DNA from: Corynebacterium provencense
Lineage (GTDB): Bacteria > Actinomycetota > Actinomycetes > Mycobacteriales > Mycobacteriaceae
NCBI GenBank assembly: GCA_900049755.1
Contig: LT160593.1
Coordinates: forward strand, 817,259 to 881,258
DNA length: 64,000 bases
Reading direction: 5' to 3'
Position 1 is the first letter of the stretch; every line of letters starts with the position of its first letter. Below are positions 47,018 through 55,125 of this stretch, piece by piece. Position numbers and translations under genes: made by a program. The notes under the pieces were generated by a model. The model was not told where the DNA came from, made no database searches, and was given only the letters and a program-made list of their open reading frames with translations.

Positions 47018-47299
47018 CTAGTTGTTGTTTCGTGCGCGTTCGATACGGGCGTAGAACTCTTCTCGTTCCGCTTCCCGGTTGACGCCGATGATCGCGTCCA
47101 GGTCCCCGGCTATGGCGTCGGTGAGTGCCGACGGTTTCACGCCTAGGGCGTCGAGTGCGCGGTGGATGTAGTCGGAGGTCAGGCCCGTGTTCCAGATGTA
47201 GGCCTCATCCGCCATCTCTTTCTCGGTGAGGTGTGAGTGGATGAACATCTCCCCGATTGCGCGGGTGATCGTGTCTTGCAGGGTCCAGGTGGGGTTCAT
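47018..47299 (-). CDS. 93-residue element protein
   Basis: Helical acidic protein: LQDTITRAIGEMFIHSHL, EKEMADEAYIWNTGLTSDYI, and DAIIGVNREAEREEFYARIE. ATG 47299 overlaps the stop of the gene before it (ATGA). No domain recognised. Confidence 0.6.
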   Translation of the reverse strand: MNPTWTLQDTITRAIGEMFIHSHLTEKEMADEAYIWNTGLTSDYIHRALDALGVKPSALTDAIAGDLDAIIGVNREAEREEFYARIERARNNN

Positions 47300-47436
47300 C
47301 GTGTCTCCCGTGCGTTGTCGAGTGCTTGATCCAGGCGTTCCCGGGCGTAGTCGAGGTCTGCTTCGCAGATCACCCCGGCGGCGTAGTCACGCTTCGCCTG
47401 GAGGTAGGCGGCGTTCAGGTCTGCTAGGCGGCTCAT
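47296..47436 (-). CDS. 46-residue element protein
   Basis: ATG 47436 with AGGAAAGGA upstream, overlapping the previous stop and the next start. Product SRLADLNAAYLQAKRDYAA and VICEADLDYARERLDQALD, a likely two-helix coiled coil. Unknown function. Confidence 0.55.
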   Translation of the reverse strand: MSRLADLNAAYLQAKRDYAAGVICEADLDYARERLDQALDNARETR

Positions 47437-47537
47437 TGGTTGGTCCTTTCCTCAAGGTGAACGAGAAGTGCGATGAACGCGACGGGCGCTAGTGGGAAAA
47501 GCCACCCGCCAACCCAGAGCAGTAGGGCGTCAAGCAT
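47433..47537 (-). CDS. 34-residue single-span membrane peptide
   Basis: Product MLDALLLWVGGWLFPLAPV followed by AFIALLVHLEERTNQ: almost entirely one membrane helix with a short charged end. It overlaps the gene before by 8 bp and the one after by 4 bp, which argues that it is translated. Candidates are a holin-like, inhibitor or exclusion peptide; nothing decides. Confidence 0.5.
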   Translation of the reverse strand: MLDALLLWVGGWLFPLAPVAFIALLVHLEERTNQ

Positions 47538-47814
47538 TGGTGTGCGCTCCCCGTTCGTGGGCGATGGTCAGCCGGGTGACGGCCAGCTCGGACGACAGCC
47601 CGGGGTCCAGGTCGTCGGGGTCGGTGTCCTGCCCTTCGAAGGTGAGGACGGTTCCGCCCGGGGTGGTGATCGTGGTGGTCTGTCCGTAGGACACTTTCAC
47701 CGCGTGTATTGGGTAGGTGGTCGGCTCACCGCCGAGGTCGTAGGTGAAGTGCGTGTAGGCGAAGTCGCATTCGTCGTTCTCACGGAGGACGCCGATGGCG
47801 TTGGGGGTGTTCAT
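47530..47814 (-). CDS. 94-residue element protein
   Basis: Product has ENDECDFAYTHFTYDLGGEP, VKVSYGQTTTITTPGGTVLT and a C-terminal helix DLDPGLSSELAVTRLTIAHE. Looks like a small beta-rich domain. ATG 47814 with AAGGAG upstream. Unknown function. Confidence 0.6.
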   Translation of the reverse strand: MNTPNAIGVLRENDECDFAYTHFTYDLGGEPTTYPIHAVKVSYGQTTTITTPGGTVLTFEGQDTDPDDLDPGLSSELAVTRLTIAHERGAHTNA

Positions 47815-47833
47815 GTGTGTGTCTCCTTGGTGG

Positions 47834-48043
47834 TTAGGCGCTCTGCTGAGCGGTGCCGGTGGTTTCGTAGGCGTTGGTCAGCCATTCCTCAACGTCGGTG
47901 GCCTTATAGAAGCTCTTTCGTCCGAGTTTGAAGTGGCGGGGTCCGAGGCCCCGGTGCCTCCAGGTGCGGAGGGTGACTTCTGGGATTCCGAGGTATTCGG
48001 CCAGGTCTGCGGTGTCGAGTAGTGCCGCTGTGTTGTCTGCCAA
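47834..48043 (-). CDS. excisionase-like helix-turn-helix protein
   Basis: 69-residue HTH_17/AlpA-type DNA-binding protein: LLDTADLAEYLGIPEVTLRTWRHRG (split: LLDTADLAEYLG, IPEVTLRTWRHRG), GRKSFYKATDVEEWL. Such winged-helix proteins act as recombination directionality factors or activators of phage integrases. It is the first gene of the minus-strand set, divergent from the XRE regulator. AAAGGAACC precedes ATG 48043. Confidence 0.75.
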   Translation of the reverse strand: MADNTAALLDTADLAEYLGIPEVTLRTWRHRGLGPRHFKLGRKSFYKATDVEEWLTNAYETTGTAQQSA

Positions 48044-48502
48044 GGTGGTTCCTTTCGTTGTGGTTTGGTTGGTTGCCCCTCCGTGCCGGTGTGGCGGGAG
48101 GGGGTGTTGCTGCGCGCCGTGCCTATTGCGCCCGTGGCCGGGGGTTCATGCTCCCCACTTACGCTGTGGCGTCTCGGTTGACGGTTTGGTGTGCGCTTTC
48201 CGTGTCCACTGTTCTGTTGTCAAAGATCTGAAGGTGCTTCGCTGTCCATCCCCCGGGGAGCTTCACCGGGTTCGTCTCCGGCACTCTAGTCGGTGACGAT
48301 GTAAGTAAACCGTGGCGTTGTATGCGATGTCAACGTCACCAAGCTGCAATCGCATACATCATACTGTTTTATCCATGCTGTCATGTGTTCTACCTGCGAA
48401 AACGCGGCAGGTTTCCGTCAGTGTGTTCTTCGTCACATGTGATATGCGCAGACCGATACCATGACGTTGTGATTGGGCCATCTGGCATGGCACCATTGCC
48501 AT
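48044..48502. other. divergent control region of the element
   Basis: 460 bp without a supported gene, between the excisionase-like gene (minus) and the XRE regulator (plus). It contains a long inverted repeat (48319-48358), a TCACATGTGA palindrome (48433-48442), an ACCTGC...GCAGGT pair near 48393, and TGGCA boxes at the XRE start. GC drops sharply from about 48300 onwards. Confidence 0.6.
48319..48358. promoter_or_regulatory. inverted-repeat operator in the element control region
   Basis: Perfect 10-bp arms TGTATGCGAT (48319-48328) and ATCGCATACA (48349-48358), 20 bp apart. The arms are two helical turns plus spacing, suiting a dimer-of-dimers repressor. Likely target of the XRE protein or the excisionase-like protein. 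Confidence 0.65.
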
Positions 48503-48509
48503 ATGGCAA
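48483..48509. promoter_or_regulatory. TGGCA operator cluster over the XRE start codon
   Basis: Four TGGCA/TGCCA boxes in 27 bp, including the perfect 14-bp palindrome TTGCCATATGGCAA (48496-48509) whose centre contains the ATG of the regulator gene. Suggests autoregulation. Confidence 0.55.
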
Positions 48510-49045
48510 CCCCCGACCCCAACCGCGAAGAGCTAGGAAGATTCATCCGCGAGCGGCGTGAACGCGCTGGAATGACCCAATCTGAGTTGGCGAAATTGAT
48601 GACCAAGAGACTCGGTAATTCAATTTACCAAACGACAATTGGGAGAATAGAGAATGGAGAGCGATCCCTCAGTCTCACCGAGGCCACAGTAATTGCAGAT
48701 GCACTCAATGTGCCTATTCACGATCTGTCATACCGCGCCTCTCCAACAACTCCAGAAACGCTAAGGCAGAATTACATAATAAGGATTACCGAGGCTGTCA
48801 ATTCACTAGTAATGGCCGAATCGGCACTTAAATCACTATCAAATACTGCCGATAATCTAATCGATCTTCCCGAAGATCAAAGAACAGCATTGCCAGATGG
48901 ACTACAGAAGAGAATATCTAATCTTTCCGCTGACGCCTTCATATACGACGACTTGCGCAATTCAATTAAAGAATCTATTCAAATTCTGAATGACGACTTC
49001 CATAAATGGCTAGGCAGCGTCGATCAAGATTCGACCGATGACTAA
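48503..49045 (+). CDS. XRE-family transcriptional regulator (element repressor)
   Basis: 180 residues. N-terminal HTH: FIRERRERAGMTQSELAKLM, then TTIGRIENGERSLSLTEATV and a C-terminal helical region of ~100 residues rich in Asn, Ile and Ser. Probably the immunity-type repressor that keeps the element silent. The coding sequence is very AT-rich for this genome, a sign of transfer. ATG 48503 has no clear ribosome site and sits in a palindrome; leaderless translation is possible. The 3' end overlaps the integrase start by 8 bp. Confidence 0.8.
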   Translation: MATPDPNREELGRFIRERRERAGMTQSELAKLMTKRLGNSIYQTTIGRIENGERSLSLTEATVIADALNVPIHDLSYRASPTTPETLRQNYIIRITEAVNSLVMAESALKSLSNTADNLIDLPEDQRTALPDGLQKRISNLSADAFIYDDLRNSIKESIQILNDDFHKWLGSVDQDSTDD

Positions 49046-50318
49046 CCAGCGCCGTACTCCGGGCACTACGCGCATAGAAGACAGGTGGACCAGGCGCGAC
49101 GGCACCCCCAGCAAACGCCACGGCACCGGCAAACGCTGGCTACTCCGCTGGATCGACCACAACGGCGAAGAAAAAACAGCGTCCTACACACGCAAAATCG
49201 ACGCCACCCGGCACGAGAAAACGATCACCGCCCAGTTCCACAACGGCGACTACATCGACCCCCACAACGCCCGAACAACACTCGCCACCATCCACGAAGA
49301 ATGGTCCACAATCACCTCCCCCACCGTCAAACCCACCACCCGCACCAACCGCAAAAGCACGTGGAAAAACCATGTGGCACCCGTGTGGGGAGACAGGGAA
49401 GCCGGGTCGATACGCAAACCCGAGGTGAAAGCATGGGTAGCGGAACAGCACAAGAACGGCACCGGCCCCGCCGTCCTCCAGCAGTCCATGTTCATTCTCC
49501 GTGCCGTCCTCGGTCACGCTGTCGAAGCGGGGATCATCGTCCACAATCCTGCCGCCGGGGTGAAACTCCCCCGCACCGGTCAACGGCCCCGGCCCATCCT
49601 CACTGCCACGGAGGTGGAACGTCTGGCCCGGACGGTGGACTACCTCCCCGAGATTGTCCGCTTTCTCGCGTACACGGGACTCCGGTTCGGTGAAGCGTCA
49701 GCGCTCACGGTGGCGGACATTGACCTGAAGCGCCGCAGAATCAACGTGAACAAGGCGTACAGCGACGTTGGGGGGACGATGGTGTTAGGAGACACGAAGA
49801 CATACGAGACACGCTCAGTGCCGTTCCCAGGCGTCCTGGACGGCGACCTACGGGCACTCACAGCAGGGAAGCTGAAGACAGCACCAGTGTTCACCAGTGT
49901 GGAGCGCAGACCACTACGGCACAGCAACTACAGGAGTCGGTACTTCCGGCCGGCGGTGGACACGCTCCGTGAGGTGTACGAGGACTTCCCGGCGTTGACG
50001 CTGCACGATCTCCGGCACACGGCGGCGTCGCTTGCCATCTCGTCTGGTGCGAACGTGAAGGCGGTTCAGAGAATGCTCGGACATGCGACCGCGACGGAGA
50101 CGTTGAACAGGTATGCGGACTTGTTCCCGGACGACTTGGACGCTGTTGCAAGGGGTATCAACGCACTGGTGAAGCCGTCACGTTCGGGGCGTAGCGGACT
50201 GAGAGCGGACCAACAGGAAAAGACCACATCCCCCGTTGCCGAGGAAATGTGGTCTGACCTGCTAACTTACTGGAGCCGCTTGCGAGAATCGAACTCGCGA
50301 CCTTCTCATTACGAGTGA
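49038..50318 (+). CDS. int: tyrosine site-specific integrase
   Basis: 426-residue phage-type integrase. AP2/arm-binding N terminus (WTRRDGTPSKRHGTGKRWLLRW), SAM-like core-binding domain (WKNHVAPVWGDREAGSIRKP), and a catalytic domain with Arg in YTGLRFGEASAL, HDLRH (His-x-x-Arg), GH in MLGHATATETLNRY (His, then Tyr nucleophile). It should recombine the 48-bp repeat in tRNA-Thr. The last 15 codons and the TGA lie exactly in the att core, so the protein is unchanged by excision. GTG/ATG near 49038 overlaps the XRE gene, so the two are coupled. Confidence 0.93.
   Translation: MTNQRRTPGTTRIEDRWTRRDGTPSKRHGTGKRWLLRWIDHNGEEKTASYTRKIDATRHEKTITAQFHNGDYIDPHNARTTLATIHEEWSTITSPTVKPTTRTNRKSTWKNHVAPVWGDREAGSIRKPEVKAWVAEQHKNGTGPAVLQQSMFILRAVLGHAVEAGIIVHNPAAGVKLPRTGQRPRPILTATEVERLARTVDYLPEIVRFLAYTGLRFGEASALTVADIDLKRRRINVNKAYSDVGGTMVLGDTKTYETRSVPFPGVLDGDLRALTAGKLKTAPVFTSVERRPLRHSNYRSRYFRPAVDTLREVYEDFPALTLHDLRHTAASLAISSGANVKAVQRMLGHATATETLNRYADLFPDDLDAVARGINALVKPSRSGRSGLRADQQEKTTSPVAEEMWSDLLTYWSRLRESNSRPSHYE
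50271..50318. repeat. attR within tRNA-Thr
   Basis: 48-bp copy identical to 41034-41081. It begins with the complement of the tRNA CCA end and ends with the integrase TGA. Confidence 0.93.
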
Positions 50319-50346
50319 GACGCTCTACCGACTGAGCTAAAGCGGC
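50271..50346 (-). tRNA. tRNA-Thr (CGT), integration site
   Basis: Cloverleaf on the minus strand. Acceptor GCCGCTT pairs with AAGCGGC, the anticodon loop is CTCGTAA (anticodon CGT), the T-arm is GCGAGTTCGATTCTCGC, and CCA is encoded. Its 3' half is supplied by the element, so the gene stays functional after integration. Confidence 0.95.
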
Positions 50347-50497
50347 ACGATCGGTAATCCTAACGGACACCACACAGCACCGGCAAACCAGGGGCACACA
50401 GTCCCCGCTCCTGCGCCGGTACCTGCCGGAACCTGCAGGAACCGGACATCCACCCGCCGTCCCCTGTCTTCGGTTCCCTCAGGTCCGGCGGCGACCC

Positions 50498-51826
50498 TCA
50501 CACCTGCCCGCAGCACTCCCGGAGCCGGCCGACCATGGCATTCAGAGCCACTTCGGGTTTGACGTTGCGGCGCAGCGTCTCCCGGCACCGGGTCACCGCA
50601 TCGATGCACTGCACCAGGGCCTCGGGCGTGTTGCGGCGGGCCAGTTCCCGCGACACCTTCTGCTGGTCCGGATGGAGAAAACCGCCGACCGGAACCGGTG
50701 GTGCGTCCTGCGGGGCAGGGGTGCCGGCCCCGGACTCCCCGACAACTCCCGGAGTGACTGCCCCGGCGGCGATCATCATGGCGTCCCGGTAGAGGCCGGC
50801 GATGTCGATGAGTGCCAGATCCAGGGAGTCCCGCAGCATCCTCGTACGCCGGTTCTTCTGCTGCTTCTCAAGTTCCTTCACCTGCCCGGCAGATCCGACC
50901 TGGGCTCTGGCGACACCCCTGCCTTTCGCCCCCATGCCCAGGGAACTCTCGAGCTCCTCCAGTTCCCGGGCGTCCCGTTCCTCTGAAGACGCTGCTGCTT
51001 CCAGGGTCGCGGTCTTCACCAGTTCCGCGGTGAACCTGTACCCCTCCCCTGAACGGTAGATAAGGCCGGGCAGTTTCAACGCCGTGGCGCGTTTGGTCCG
51101 GGCCGCCTCATCGGAGGCCAGGTGACGTGCACGCCCGATGTGCCCTCCGGAAACTTCCGCGGCCCAGTGCGCCTGCTCTTCCGTCAGGCCGAGCCGGGGA
51201 TCTGCCCGGAGCACCGCCTCCACCTCGTGTTCCGACGGCGTCGGAACGTAGATGTGCCGGCACCTGGACCGCAGGGTGATGGAGATGTCCTCCGGGTCGG
51301 TCGAGGGCGCACACAGCAGGAACACCGTGTGGGCTGGCGGCTCTTCCACGCTCTTGAGCAGGGCGTTGGCTCCGGAGTCCCCGAGACGGTCAGCGTCCTC
51401 CACGATGACCACACGCCACCGAGCCACCGACGGCAGTACTGCCGAGGTGCGGATGATGTCCCGGACATCGTCCACCGGAATCGTGACGCCGTCGGTCCTG
51501 ATCCACGAGATGTCTGGGTGCGTTCCCGCCGCGGCCGACCTGCACTGGTCACACTCCCCGCACCCGGCGATCTCCGGATTCTCGCACACCAGTGCGGTGG
51601 CGAACGCTCTGGCCGCCACGGAACGCCCGGAACCGGGTGGCCCGGTGAACAGCCAGGAATGGGTCATCGCGGCGTCATTGACCGCCTCGTCGGACACCCC
51701 GAACCGGTCCCGGTCCCGGACCCTGGCACGGGCGGAGCGGACCGCTTCCCGCAGGGGGCCGCTGACGTGCGGACTCAGCGCGGAACGGGCGAACACGTCG
51801 GCGGCGGGAGTGACCGGAGCTGACAT
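50498..51826 (-). CDS. holB: DNA polymerase III delta' subunit
   Basis: Clamp-loader subunit of 442 residues. AAA+ motifs: HSWLFTGPPGSGRSVAARAF (Walker A), zinc cysteines CGECDQC with the upstream Cys, RVVIVEDADRLGDSGANALL, and SRCRHIYVPTP (SRC motif). A Pro/Gly-rich insert precedes the C-terminal collar domain. ATG 51826 has a TAGACT box seven bases upstream, a leaderless start. It is divergent from cyaB with shared promoter DNA, the same order as Rv3644c/Rv3645. Confidence 0.92.
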   Translation of the reverse strand: MSAPVTPAADVFARSALSPHVSGPLREAVRSARARVRDRDRFGVSDEAVNDAAMTHSWLFTGPPGSGRSVAARAFATALVCENPEIAGCGECDQCRSAAAGTHPDISWIRTDGVTIPVDDVRDIIRTSAVLPSVARWRVVIVEDADRLGDSGANALLKSVEEPPAHTVFLLCAPSTDPEDISITLRSRCRHIYVPTPSEHEVEAVLRADPRLGLTEEQAHWAAEVSGGHIGRARHLASDEAARTKRATALKLPGLIYRSGEGYRFTAELVKTATLEAAASSEERDARELEELESSLGMGAKGRGVARAQVGSAGQVKELEKQQKNRRTRMLRDSLDLALIDIAGLYRDAMMIAAGAVTPGVVGESGAGTPAPQDAPPVPVGGFLHPDQQKVSRELARRNTPEALVQCIDAVTRCRETLRRNVKPEVALNAMVGRLRECCGQV

Positions 51827-51905
51827 GACCGTCAGTCTAGACGGGTCACGGTCAGGCAGGTGCTGCGGGGACACCCGTCCTCCCGCTCCGATAGGCTGGA
51901 CAACC

Positions 51906-53582
51906 ATGCGGCGACTAGCACGGTACCTACGGTGGGCATGGGGCACGAGCTGGCCCCTTTATGCCCTGTCTGTACTGGTCGTCAACGTTTTCGGCGCTCT
52001 CGCCGTCGCCACGTTCCTGCGTTTCCTCGTCCCGCTGCCCGGCGCCAGGGAATTCCTGTCGGTGAGTACACTCACGGCGTCCCTCTACGTGGGCTACTTC
52101 GGGTTCGCGATCATTGTGGGTGTCGGGATGACCCTGTACTTCTTCACACCCGTTCTCGGCTGGGAACGGGCCCCCGACAGCTACGACCCGACCATGATCA
52201 GGCGTCTCGTCCTACGGATACCCGGCTTCCAGGCGCTGCTGGGAGCGGTGCTCTGGCTCGTGGGCGTGGTGATATTCACCGTTGTCGCCATGGCTGAGGT
52301 GTCCCGGAGCTGGGCGCTCACCGTGGCCGTGACCGCGATCCTGGGCGGGGCGATGGTGGTGCTGCTGACCTACATGGTCGCCGAGCGCATGGTCCGTCCG
52401 GTCGCCGCCCGCGCCCTGAAACCTGAACTGGGTTCAGAGGGCAGGATCGCACCGTTGTCCCGGCAGATCACCTTCGTGTGGATCCTCACGTCCGCCGTCC
52501 CGGTGATCGGGGTGGTGCTCATGGTGGTGGCCCAGGCCAGCGGGTTCTTCGGAGGAGATGCCACCGAGATCCTCCCCGGTGTACTGGCGTTGAGCCTGAC
52601 GGAGCTTTTCACCGGATTCTCCGGAACCCGGCTCATGACCATGACCGTCGTCGATCCGATCCGTGAGCTGCAGGTGGCCATGAACCGCGCCCGCAGGGGG
52701 GACAATGACGCCAAAGTGCGGATCTACGACAGTTCCGAGATCGGGGTTCTGCAGGCCGGCTTCAACGAGATGATGACGGGTTTGCGGGAACGGGAGCGGG
52801 TCCGGGAGCTCTTCGGCCGTTATGTCGGGGACGAGGTCGCCCGGCGGGCCCTGGAGGAGAAGCCGACGCTGGGCGGCGAGAACCGCCAGGTCGGGGTCCT
52901 CTTCGTCGATGTCGTGGGTTCCACCGGGTTCGCGGTGTCCCGGGAGCCGCAGGAGGTCGTCCGCGCACTGAACCGCTTCTTCGACATCGTGGTGGAGGTC
53001 GTGCACCGTAACCGGGGAATCATCAACAAGTTCGAAGGAGACGCCGCGCTCGCGGTGTTCGGTGCCCCGCTGCCGTTGGACGACATCGCCGGCCACACCC
53101 TCGCCGCAGCCCGTGAGCTGAAGACAGAACTGGCCGAACAGGAACTTCCCGCCGGCATCGGCGCCGCCGTCGGGCCCGTCGTCGCAGGACACATCGGGGC
53201 GAAGAACAGGTTCGAGTACACGGTCATCGGAGACGCCGTGAACGCCGCGGCCCGCCTCACCGACGTGGCCAAGGAAACACCGGGGCGCGTTCTGACCACC
53301 GCGGGCACAGTGCGTCAGGCCAACGAGGCCGAGCAGGCGCGGTGGACGATGCTGAAATCGGTGGAACTACGGGGACGCCGCGAAATGACCCAGCTGGCAC
53401 GTCCCATCCGGCCGACGATGGCGGAAAGGGAAGCGGAGCGCGCGGCAGAACGCGAGGCGGAAAAAGAAGCGGAACGCGCGGCAGAACGCGAGGCGGAAAA
53501 AGAAGCGGAGCGTGAGGCGGAACAGACTCCGCAGAGCCCCGCCGCCGGGTCAACTGCAGCAGCGACCGGAACCGACCGGTGA
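51906..53582 (+). CDS. cyaB: class III adenylate cyclase, membrane-bound with HAMP domain
   Basis: 558 residues. About six N-terminal helices, a HAMP linker (VVDPIRELQVAMNRARRGDN) and a cyclase homology domain. The metal-binding Asp residues are in LFVDVVGSTGF and INKFEGDAALAVFGAP, and the transition-state residues in YTVIGDAVNAAARLTD. It makes cAMP, which in corynebacteria activates GlxR; GlxR-type sites occur at aceA/aceB and the sdhC fragment here. ATG 51906 has TAGGCT eight bases upstream, probably leaderless. The C-terminal ~45 residues are an unusual Glu/Arg/Lys/Ala repeat helix. Confidence 0.92.
   Translation: MRRLARYLRWAWGTSWPLYALSVLVVNVFGALAVATFLRFLVPLPGAREFLSVSTLTASLYVGYFGFAIIVGVGMTLYFFTPVLGWERAPDSYDPTMIRRLVLRIPGFQALLGAVLWLVGVVIFTVVAMAEVSRSWALTVAVTAILGGAMVVLLTYMVAERMVRPVAARALKPELGSEGRIAPLSRQITFVWILTSAVPVIGVVLMVVAQASGFFGGDATEILPGVLALSLTELFTGFSGTRLMTMTVVDPIRELQVAMNRARRGDNDAKVRIYDSSEIGVLQAGFNEMMTGLRERERVRELFGRYVGDEVARRALEEKPTLGGENRQVGVLFVDVVGSTGFAVSREPQEVVRALNRFFDIVVEVVHRNRGIINKFEGDAALAVFGAPLPLDDIAGHTLAAARELKTELAEQELPAGIGAAVGPVVAGHIGAKNRFEYTVIGDAVNAAARLTDVAKETPGRVLTTAGTVRQANEAEQARWTMLKSVELRGRREMTQLARPIRPTMAEREAERAAEREAEKEAERAAEREAEKEAEREAEQTPQSPAAGSTAAATGTDR
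53434..53505. repeat. 36-bp tandem repeat at the cyaB 3' end
   Basis: Two copies (53434-53469, 53470-53505) differing at one base. They encode repeated AERAAEREAEKE, a highly charged single alpha helix. Confidence 0.9.
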
Positions 53583-53610
53583 CCCCGCCGGGGAGTCACC
53601 CCGGCCGCTG

Positions 53611-54939
53611 CTAGCCCTGCCCGGTCACGGTCAACCAGATGAGCACCACATTGAGCGCGATAATGACGGTCGCGAAGAACCAGCCGACCAGTGTCAGCCC
53701 CCGGGCGTTGACGTAACGCCCCATGAGTGAACGCTTCGCGGTCAGCGCCACCAGAGGCACCAGCGCGAAGGGGATACCCACCGACAGGACGACCTGACTG
53801 ATCACCAGGGCCCAGGTGGGGTCAATGCCCAGTGCCAGGACCGCCAGTCCCGGAATCATCGTGACCAGGCGGCGCAGCAGGATCGGGATGCGGATCTTCA
53901 GCAGGTCCCTCATGACCATGTCGCCGGCATAGCAGCCCACCGAGGTCGACGCCAGACCCGATGCCAGCAGACCGATGGCGAACAGTGCCCCGATGACCGG
54001 ACCGAGAGCATCGGTCACGGCGGCATGGGCGCCCTCGATCGAGTCCGTGCCCTCCACACCACGCAGCGCCTGGGCCGCGAGACACAGCATCGCGATGTTG
54101 ACCGTACCCGCCAGGCAGAGTGCCCCGAACACGTCGATCCTCGTGGCCTTGAGGTGCCTGCGCATCGACGCCTCCGTGCCCGGGTTGAAGCTCCGGTCAC
54201 GGACCAGACCCGAGTGCAGGTAGACGGCGTGCGGCATGACGGTGGCGCCGAGCATGGACGCCGCGAGAATCACCGAGTGCGTCCCCTGGAACCGGGGGAC
54301 GATCCCCTCGACCATCTCACCGACCGACAGGCCGGTGACGAACAGGCCCGACAGGAAGCCGACAGTGATGATGACGAGGAAGCCGACGATGATCGCCTCG
54401 AAGGTGCGCTGCCTCTTCCTGCCCTGGAAGGCCAGCAGTCCCAGAGACACTGCGCCGACGATGAAACCACCGAGCAGCTGGGGGATTCCGAACAGCAGGT
54501 GGAGGGCGACAGCGCCGCCGATCACCTCGGCGATGTCCGTCGCCGCGGCGATGATCTCCGCCTGCCCCCAGTAGGCGAGGCGTCCCGCACGGGACCTGCT
54601 GCGACGGGCGTCGAACCAGTCCGAGATATTCGCGGTCAGACTCCTGCCGGTGACAAGGCCGAGCTTCGCGGACAGGTACTGGACGACCATGGCCATGATG
54701 TTCGCGGCCACCAGCACCCACAGCAGCATGTACCCGTACTCGGCACCTGCCGAGAGGTTGGCGGCGACGTTACCGGGATCGACGTAGGCGATGGCGGCGA
54801 CGAACGCCGGCCCGAGGATGCCTATGATCCGGGGTTTCTTCTTCTCTCCGCCTGCGGGCCCGTCCGGCCGCGTAGCGGTCTGCGTCACCGTGGTTCCCAC
54901 GGTCTTGTCCGCAGCCTGTCCCGCATCCTGCACTGACAC
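53611..54939 (-). CDS. mntH: NRAMP-family divalent metal (Mn2+) transporter
   Basis: 442-residue, 11-helix proton-coupled importer of Mn2+ and Fe2+. Metal-site motifs: helix 1 AYVDPGNVAANLSAG and helix 6 MLGATVMPHAVYLHSG. WGQAEIIAAATDIAEVIGGA and the consensus-transport loop are also present. GTG 54939 is chosen because AGGTGGAGAAC precedes it; the open frame 44 codons further looks non-coding. The promoter region contains TTATGTGAACATCAT, a possible metalloregulator site. It is convergent with cyaB. Confidence 0.9.
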   Translation of the reverse strand: MSVQDAGQAADKTVGTTVTQTATRPDGPAGGEKKKPRIIGILGPAFVAAIAYVDPGNVAANLSAGAEYGYMLLWVLVAANIMAMVVQYLSAKLGLVTGRSLTANISDWFDARRSRSRAGRLAYWGQAEIIAAATDIAEVIGGAVALHLLFGIPQLLGGFIVGAVSLGLLAFQGRKRQRTFEAIIVGFLVIITVGFLSGLFVTGLSVGEMVEGIVPRFQGTHSVILAASMLGATVMPHAVYLHSGLVRDRSFNPGTEASMRRHLKATRIDVFGALCLAGTVNIAMLCLAAQALRGVEGTDSIEGAHAAVTDALGPVIGALFAIGLLASGLASTSVGCYAGDMVMRDLLKIRIPILLRRLVTMIPGLAVLALGIDPTWALVISQVVLSVGIPFALVPLVALTAKRSLMGRYVNARGLTLVGWFFATVIIALNVVLIWLTVTGQG

Positions 54940-55125
54940 TGTTCTCCACCTGTCATCAGAGAGTTCAATTATGTGAACATCATCGTAGGACCGCTCGAAA
55001 ACAGGGTCAAACGATGGGTCACAGCTGTCGCAACAGTCGAGCACCGCGTCGTATTGATATAAATTCACCACAAGTTCACTCTGGGGCCACTGTCCCGGTG
55101 TCTGCGCCGCTTAGCCTGACCGCAC

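Larger units (their letters stand above)
41034..50318. mobile_element. tRNA-Thr-integrated element, phage-satellite-like (9.3 kb)
   Basis: Bounded by a perfect 48-bp direct repeat of the tRNA-Thr 3' end. It carries a tyrosine integrase and XRE regulator on the plus strand at the right edge. A packed minus-strand gene set starts from an excisionase-like HTH gene and ends with Prim-Pol. I find replication (DUF3631 ATPase, Prim-Pol) and an HNH endonuclease but no capsid, portal, terminase, tail or lysis gene. This layout is that of phage satellites or a strongly reduced prophage. The XRE gene and the leftmost membrane-protein gene are far more AT-rich than the host. Confidence 0.85.
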
